Positions 29,301-32,191 of a stretch of DNA of 32,191 bases are shown here, one piece after another. The notes under the pieces are model-generated. The model was not told the DNA's origin. It was given only the letters and a program-made list of their open reading frames with translations, and did not search any database. The stretch spans positions 1 to 32,191 of the forward strand of contig JASVEC010000202.1 in the NCBI GenBank assembly GCA_030770535.1, written 5' to 3'. Within the stretch, counting starts at the first letter, position 1. Every line of letters starts with the position of its first letter. Made by a program: the position numbers and the translations under genes. The DNA comes from Batkoa obscura (lineage: Eukaryota; Entomophthoromycota; Entomophthoromycetes; Entomophthorales; Batkoaceae).

Positions 29301-30017
29301 AATGTTCAAAATGTTCAAGCCATAAACCAAAATATCAGAAATCAGCAGCAACAACAGCAACAACAGCAACAACAGCAACAACAGCAACAACAGCAACAAC
29401 AGCAACAAGCAAGGGTCATTAATAATAATCAGGAAGCAGCTGTCCCTTTACAGAAGCAAGTAGCAACGAGTTATCTTAATAATCAAGGTGTTATTTCTAG
29501 TGGCCAGAATAATGGTATGAGTATGGATAATGCAGCAGCATTAAGAGCACAAATGGCACACATGAGCCAGCAAGGGTATACTGTACCACAGCAGATGCAA
29601 TTTTCTAATGCGCAGGCATTTAATTCACAGTTGGGGCGTATCAACCCAGGACAAAACATTTTACAACAACAAGTTAAAAAGCAGATAGCGATTGGAGCGA
29701 AACCAGCAATGGCACAACAACGGGTACAAAACTTCAACCCACAGCAACAACAGCAAGTTTTGAATTTTCAAGCTTATCAAGCTCAACAACATTATGCTCA
29801 ACAACTTGCACAACAACAAATGGGACAACCTAATTTATTTCAAGCTAATTTAGCTCAACAACAGATGAATCAGCCATTTATTAATCATCCCGGTATGGCC
29901 CAACAACTTATCAATCAACAACAAATGTTAAATGCACAACAACGTAATTTAGCTCAAGTTAACTTACAACAACAACAGCATATGAATTTTCATAATGGTA
30001 TGAATCGTCCACAATAA
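26331..30017 (+). CDS. MED25: MED25-like Mediator subunit, Q/N-rich
   Basis: Intronless, 1228 residues. Mediator subunit 25 links transcription activators to RNA polymerase II. The N-terminal von Willebrand A-like domain (residues about 9-235) starts ILCVFLIDGTQGM and contains KFSSIVYRD, NYGGPRYSVLDEAVGACLEL and HVIAVSRTIP, the features of the MED25-type VWA, with an imperfect metal site (DGTQG for DxSxS). A long disordered region holds repeats: PNSVPNSVPTSVPT (about 355-372), an (NQ)n run near 533-546, and units like AMQQNMQVNN (about 660-770). A second folded domain at about 830-980 (WTGRFGYRF to GLSFINSPIP) fits the activator-interacting ACID/PTOV beta-barrel, less certainly. A 22-residue polyglutamine follows at about 1005-1026, then more Q-rich sequence with MAQQ/LAQQ repeats. 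The VWA assignment is good; the name MED25 rests on both domains together. Confidence 0.8.
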   Translation: MTNQIPSTPNDILCVFLIDGTQGMKNHFKYMFDNLITPFVNQLSLPVTIASKNGDSRKALPCIKFSSIVYRDVLSKCPAPLEKSTFTTNKQEFLARLEKTKFNYGGPRYSVLDEAVGACLELFDKEKRERNPQSNQEPIRHVIAVSRTIPYNKRIQYNFDQKYEGFNLDRLCLCLKEYNVFMSTITTHHLLDEVHVLIDKINNPETKVTKYTVKGNTHYFSRISGISIPEDYKLPEHLIILPYKAKKHELTSPNLQTLPIKAKKIEATVSKPEETTPSQIKQESIQTIASNTNVEDVSKLSNEHKQSPNNSNLPHPSPNKHNSTKQSPNKPNPLVPIPETSQISSQALNSAQNQIPNSVPNSVPTSVPTSVPTEINNQPLSQVTNKPNNSKNRRKLSSATIDLTNTPLYVDSPAPIELNKATNLTQPPTPAEPIVSTNMKRTVSSKGARTRKSMGSRKNSKVNINTTIKKEKTSVNVKPETTVPTPQQNLIFDQYNGQAPTPSASNDPTQTNNQNLVQKDAVTPANMTPSSQNQNQNQNQNQNQNNVSTINKAQPAGNGNYNAPNPNISPLATEYSNMMVSGHQAMMQNNGVIQQTNQNQVSAPQSFNQFNQNSQPNGYSQVGGNMSMAGGRPMNPMFQGNPNFNQMQAQYFMANSPSAKQEAHSQAIQQNIQVKNTPQQVQAQAMQQNMQMSNHQQVHTQAMQQNMQVNSHPQTMQQNIQVNNRPQQVQQNMQVNNLPQQVHTQAMQQNMQANNLPQQVQQVPNQMYQNEAYNTNAVTQTQNNIQYMQRPPNMDAVQNQIQHSTPQNAINGATQTQVNNIAGMQKAGNGAVKLWTGRFGYRFAQNGQFIEQSCMVSAGSIPQPEEITALFHANEWPSAIFINSFRPCNLEGLISYCKQHMRPSFFLIPSAEDPSHQVFLNVLKKMEQDNSVALSLMNNPEGKPPGSYGFIFFKNGARLMGLSFINSPIPNVGLFGEATNQKMDANAIKQNVQNVQAINQNIRNQQQQQQQQQQQQQQQQQQQQQQARVINNNQEAAVPLQKQVATSYLNNQGVISSGQNNGMSMDNAAALRAQMAHMSQQGYTVPQQMQFSNAQAFNSQLGRINPGQNILQQQVKKQIAIGAKPAMAQQRVQNFNPQQQQQVLNFQAYQAQQHYAQQLAQQQMGQPNLFQANLAQQQMNQPFINHPGMAQQLINQQQMLNAQQRNLAQVNLQQQQHMNFHNGMNRPQ
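27391..27450 (+). repeat. 15-bp tandem repeat inside MED25
   Basis: Four adjacent copies of a unit near TTCAGTTCCAAMT, each encoding a version of SVPNS/SVPTS. Low divergence between copies points to recent expansion by slippage. Confidence 0.65.
27922..27966 (+). repeat. AAAATC hexanucleotide repeat inside MED25
   Basis: Seven perfect copies of CAAAAT/AAAATC, coding for an alternating Gln-Asn run. An in-frame microsatellite, since each unit adds two codons. Confidence 0.75.
29343..29408 (+). repeat. CAGCAACAA repeat coding for polyglutamine in MED25
   Basis: A run of about 22 Gln codons built from the 9-base unit CAGCAACAA. The mixed codons make it more stable than a pure CAG tract. It lies just after the second folded domain. 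Confidence 0.85.
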
Positions 30018-30583
30018 GCCAAATTTGGTAGCTGAAATGTTTATATATGTAATACGATATATACTTAATTTAATCTATGATTTTTATATTGTTAAAGTAA
30101 TCTTCAAGTTAAGTAGTGATTTATAATTTTTTTAAAGAGAAGATATTTACTTTGTCTCTTTTTTTAATGTGTGGGTTTAATCTTTAAAATTGAAATTTAT
30201 TCAGTCAGTCTTAAAGAAAAGATTCTTAATTTATTTTTTTAAATTGTTCATTTTACACTTAATAAAAAATTGGTAATTTTTAAATTTTATGGCTTTGAGG
30301 TTATTATATATTGTGTATATATTTGTTTATATTATTTTAATAATTTTATTGTTTTTAATGTATAATTAGCTTAAACATTAGTCAGTTACTATGATAGCCT
30401 ATACTATTTTTAAATATTTATGAACAGTTTAAATAAGAACATAAGAACATTAAACTTGATTTAAATAGTAAATTGATTTGAATGATATTATAATTTAATG
30501 GTAATATTACATTTTTACTACAGACAATTTGTTTTATCTAATATTCCATTGTAATCAAGCTGAAAATTATAAAAATTGTAGAG
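30018..30583. other. Intergenic region downstream of MED25
   Basis: AT-rich, no gene or TIR element. It contains the MED25 3' untranslated region and leads into the promoter of the E2-like gene. Confidence 0.5.
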
Positions 30584-30633
30584 CCAATCAAAGGACAAAA
30601 TTAGCGTGAGATAGTGTCTGAGTGTTTGATTGG
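30584..30633 (+). promoter_or_regulatory. Paired inverted CCAAT boxes upstream of the E2-like gene
   Basis: AGCCAATCA at 30582-30590 and its inverted form TGATTGGT at 30628-30635, 45 bases apart and about 140-190 nt before the ATG. Both carry the CCAATCA context favoured by HAP2/3/5 (NF-Y), which activates respiratory genes in fungi. Binding is inference. Confidence 0.45.
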
Positions 30634-30772
30634 TGGACGAAGTTTTCGAGATAAAATCAATTAAATAAAGTCATCCCCAATATCTTAAAAGATAACACGA
30701 GAAAAAAAAGGGTAAATTCAATAAAAAAATTCAATAAAAAATTAATTTTAATTTAGTTTTTATAAGTAGAAA

Positions 30773-32191
30773 ATGAAACCATTTCATTTAAATCGTATCA
30801 TAAAATCAAACAATGCTATTTTAAAAAGAGGTAATTAAATATACCATTATTTTTGCTCAACTCAAGATTTACTTGCAACAACAGCATTCCATTCCAATGG
30901 CTACTTAAAAGCAATATCAAACTTTAATATGCCATCAATGTCACCCACTATGACTGAAGGTTCCGTTTCAAGATGGAACATAAAAGAAGGTAGATTAAGA
31001 CACATTAATTAAATATCAATTTAATACTTACTTTCAGGCACAAGTTTCTCAGCTGGAGATGTATTACTAGAGATTGAAACAGATAAAGCCCAAATCGAAG
31101 TTGAAGCCCCAGAAGATGGTATATTAGCTAAAATTTTGGTAAGATTTATAGTGATTTTGTTAAGTTTAAATTATTAAGTTATTAAATAATATTAGGTTCA
31201 GGCTAATGGAGAAAAGGTGCCAGTTGGACAAGCTATTGCTATTATCGCAGAAGAAGGAGACGATATTAGCAATATTGAGGCACCCAAAGAAGAAGCAAAA
31301 GCAAAAGAACCTGTTAAAGAAAATAAAGTTGAGAAAAAGATAGAAACTAAAGCGGATGTTACCATGAAACAAGGTAAATTTCAAAAAGAATCAAATAAAA
31401 ATATATTTATCCCAATTAGACACTACTCAAAAATCAACCCATCTTTCCCCAGCTGTTGGTCACCTCATTTCTAACTATCAAATTGATGACATTAAGGTTA
31501 TAACTGCTACTGGACCTAAAGGCAGGCTATCTAAAGGCGACGTATTGAATTATATAAATAAAAACAATATTCCAAAGAGGAAAGTAGAACAAGTTGAATC
31601 GAGACCTATTAAGGTAAAATATCTACTTCAATTATTAATTTGATAACTCAAGCAAAAATTTAAAGTTACAAGCAAATCAGCAAGGTTCAACAGGAAACCA
31701 AGTACCACACAATTATACCAGAAAACAGGTTGAAATAGAACAAATTGAAAGTTTAAGACAATCTTTGTTAAAATCAAAAGGCATCAAAGTATCCTTAAAT
31801 GATGTGATCGTAAAGGCTGCCTCTTTAGCTTTAATTGATACCCCCCAAATCAATGTGCGATTTAATGATAGCGCTAAAGATAATGTCGAGTATTTAAAAA
31901 GTATTGATATCGCAGTTGCCACATCTACTCCTAATGGTTTGATCGCCTCTGTTGTGAGTGATGCTAATAAAAAAGAATTAGAGGCTATTAGTAAAGAATT
32001 GAAGGTAAGTATCAATAGAAAATTAATTATAGTAGTTTAAATTAAATTTATTAGGTATCCAATAAAAAAGCAAACGAAAATCAAGGTGCCAGTTTTGGGT
32101 AAAAAAATTATCTCATTTATTTTGGTAAAATATTTATATTTTTAACAGCATATCTAACCTTGGAGTATTTGGGGTTAACAACTTTAGTGGA
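30773..32191 (+). CDS. E2-like / E3-binding protein of a 2-oxo-acid dehydrogenase complex (partial)
   Basis: Eight exons are visible: 30773-30830, 30867-30989, 31038-31138, 31196-31373, 31420-31613, 31666-32004, 32055-32098, and 32149 running off the edge, giving 360 residues. Order: basic mitochondrial presequence ([19 protein letters not shown]); lipoyl domain (about 38-115) starting [18 protein letters not shown] with lipoyl Lys77 in [10 protein letters not shown]; Lys/Glu linker; peripheral-subunit-binding domain (about 162-196, LSPAVGHLI and [11 protein letters not shown]); then the start of the E2 core ([20 protein letters not shown]). The core is odd: the usual RKxIAxRL strand before the first core helix is missing, GLITPIV reads GLIASVV, and about seven residues are deleted before NQGASFGISNLG. 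That suggests the non-catalytic protein X/PDHX (E3-binding) type rather than a true pyruvate dehydrogenase acetyltransferase. The catalytic HxxxDG region lies outside the window, so this is not settled. Intron 1 (36 nt) is the shortest here. Confidence 0.88.

Noticed and set aside
29133-29408. Minus-strand frame beginning with a long Leu run
   Set aside because: It is the antisense of the MED25 polyglutamine tract. Several other minus frames over 27.3-29.7 kb are the same kind of shadow.
1-32191. CRISPR array, LTR element, viral gene or telomere
   Set aside because: No regularly spaced identical repeats, no reverse transcriptase, capsid or integrase-like frames, and only isolated TTAGGG matches.

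Overview
The window looks like nuclear DNA from a very AT-rich, early-diverging fungus. The evidence is short spliceosomal introns (36-123 nt) with GTAAGT-like donors, nuclear genes for mitochondrial proteins carrying N-terminal presequences, an ER PHO88/SND3 protein, a fungal-style secreted S41 protease, trypsin and lipase set, and a MED25-like Mediator subunit, which the best-known yeasts lack. A Conidiobolus/Entomophthoromycotina-type genome is my best guess. That is inference from gene content and base composition; no marker gene here settles it.

Layout. 1.3-2.4 kb: a homeodomain transcription factor whose Q/N-rich tail lies in another frame. 3.5-5.3 kb: seven-exon mitochondrial GatA. 6.1-6.6 kb: three-exon mitochondrial ribosomal protein bL34m. 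7.1-9.2 kb (minus): seven-exon gamma-glutamyltranspeptidase-like gene with two micro-exons. 9.7-10.6 kb (minus): six-exon PHO88/SND3. A gene-poor gap of about 3.3 kb follows. 13.9-20.6 kb is an accessory, secretome-like block: S41-type peptidase, a trypsin-fold protein that has lost its catalytic histidine, a class 3 lipase and an unrecognised ORF with a possible signal-peptide start, mixed with short repeats and coding remnants. 21.3-22.4 kb: five-exon ATP11. 23.3-24.8 kb (minus): cytochrome P450. 26.3-30.0 kb: a 1228-residue MED25-like protein. From 30.8 kb off the right edge: an E2-like or E3-binding subunit of a 2-oxo-acid dehydrogenase.

How the genes relate. Four genes serve mitochondria (GatA in Gln-tRNA synthesis, bL34m in the ribosome, ATP11 in F1-ATPase assembly, the E2-like protein in a dehydrogenase complex). 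They are unlinked housekeeping genes with many introns. The secreted genes, the P450 and MED25 are intronless. The secreted genes share one core-promoter layout: a TATA box 65-72 nt upstream of the ATG.

The main unexplained structure is a family of eight 104-110 bp elements with terminal inverted repeats, on both strands and only between genes. It looks like a non-autonomous DNA transposon (MITE) family with a strongly conserved GCGCT core. No virus-like element, CRISPR array, tRNA or rRNA gene was found.
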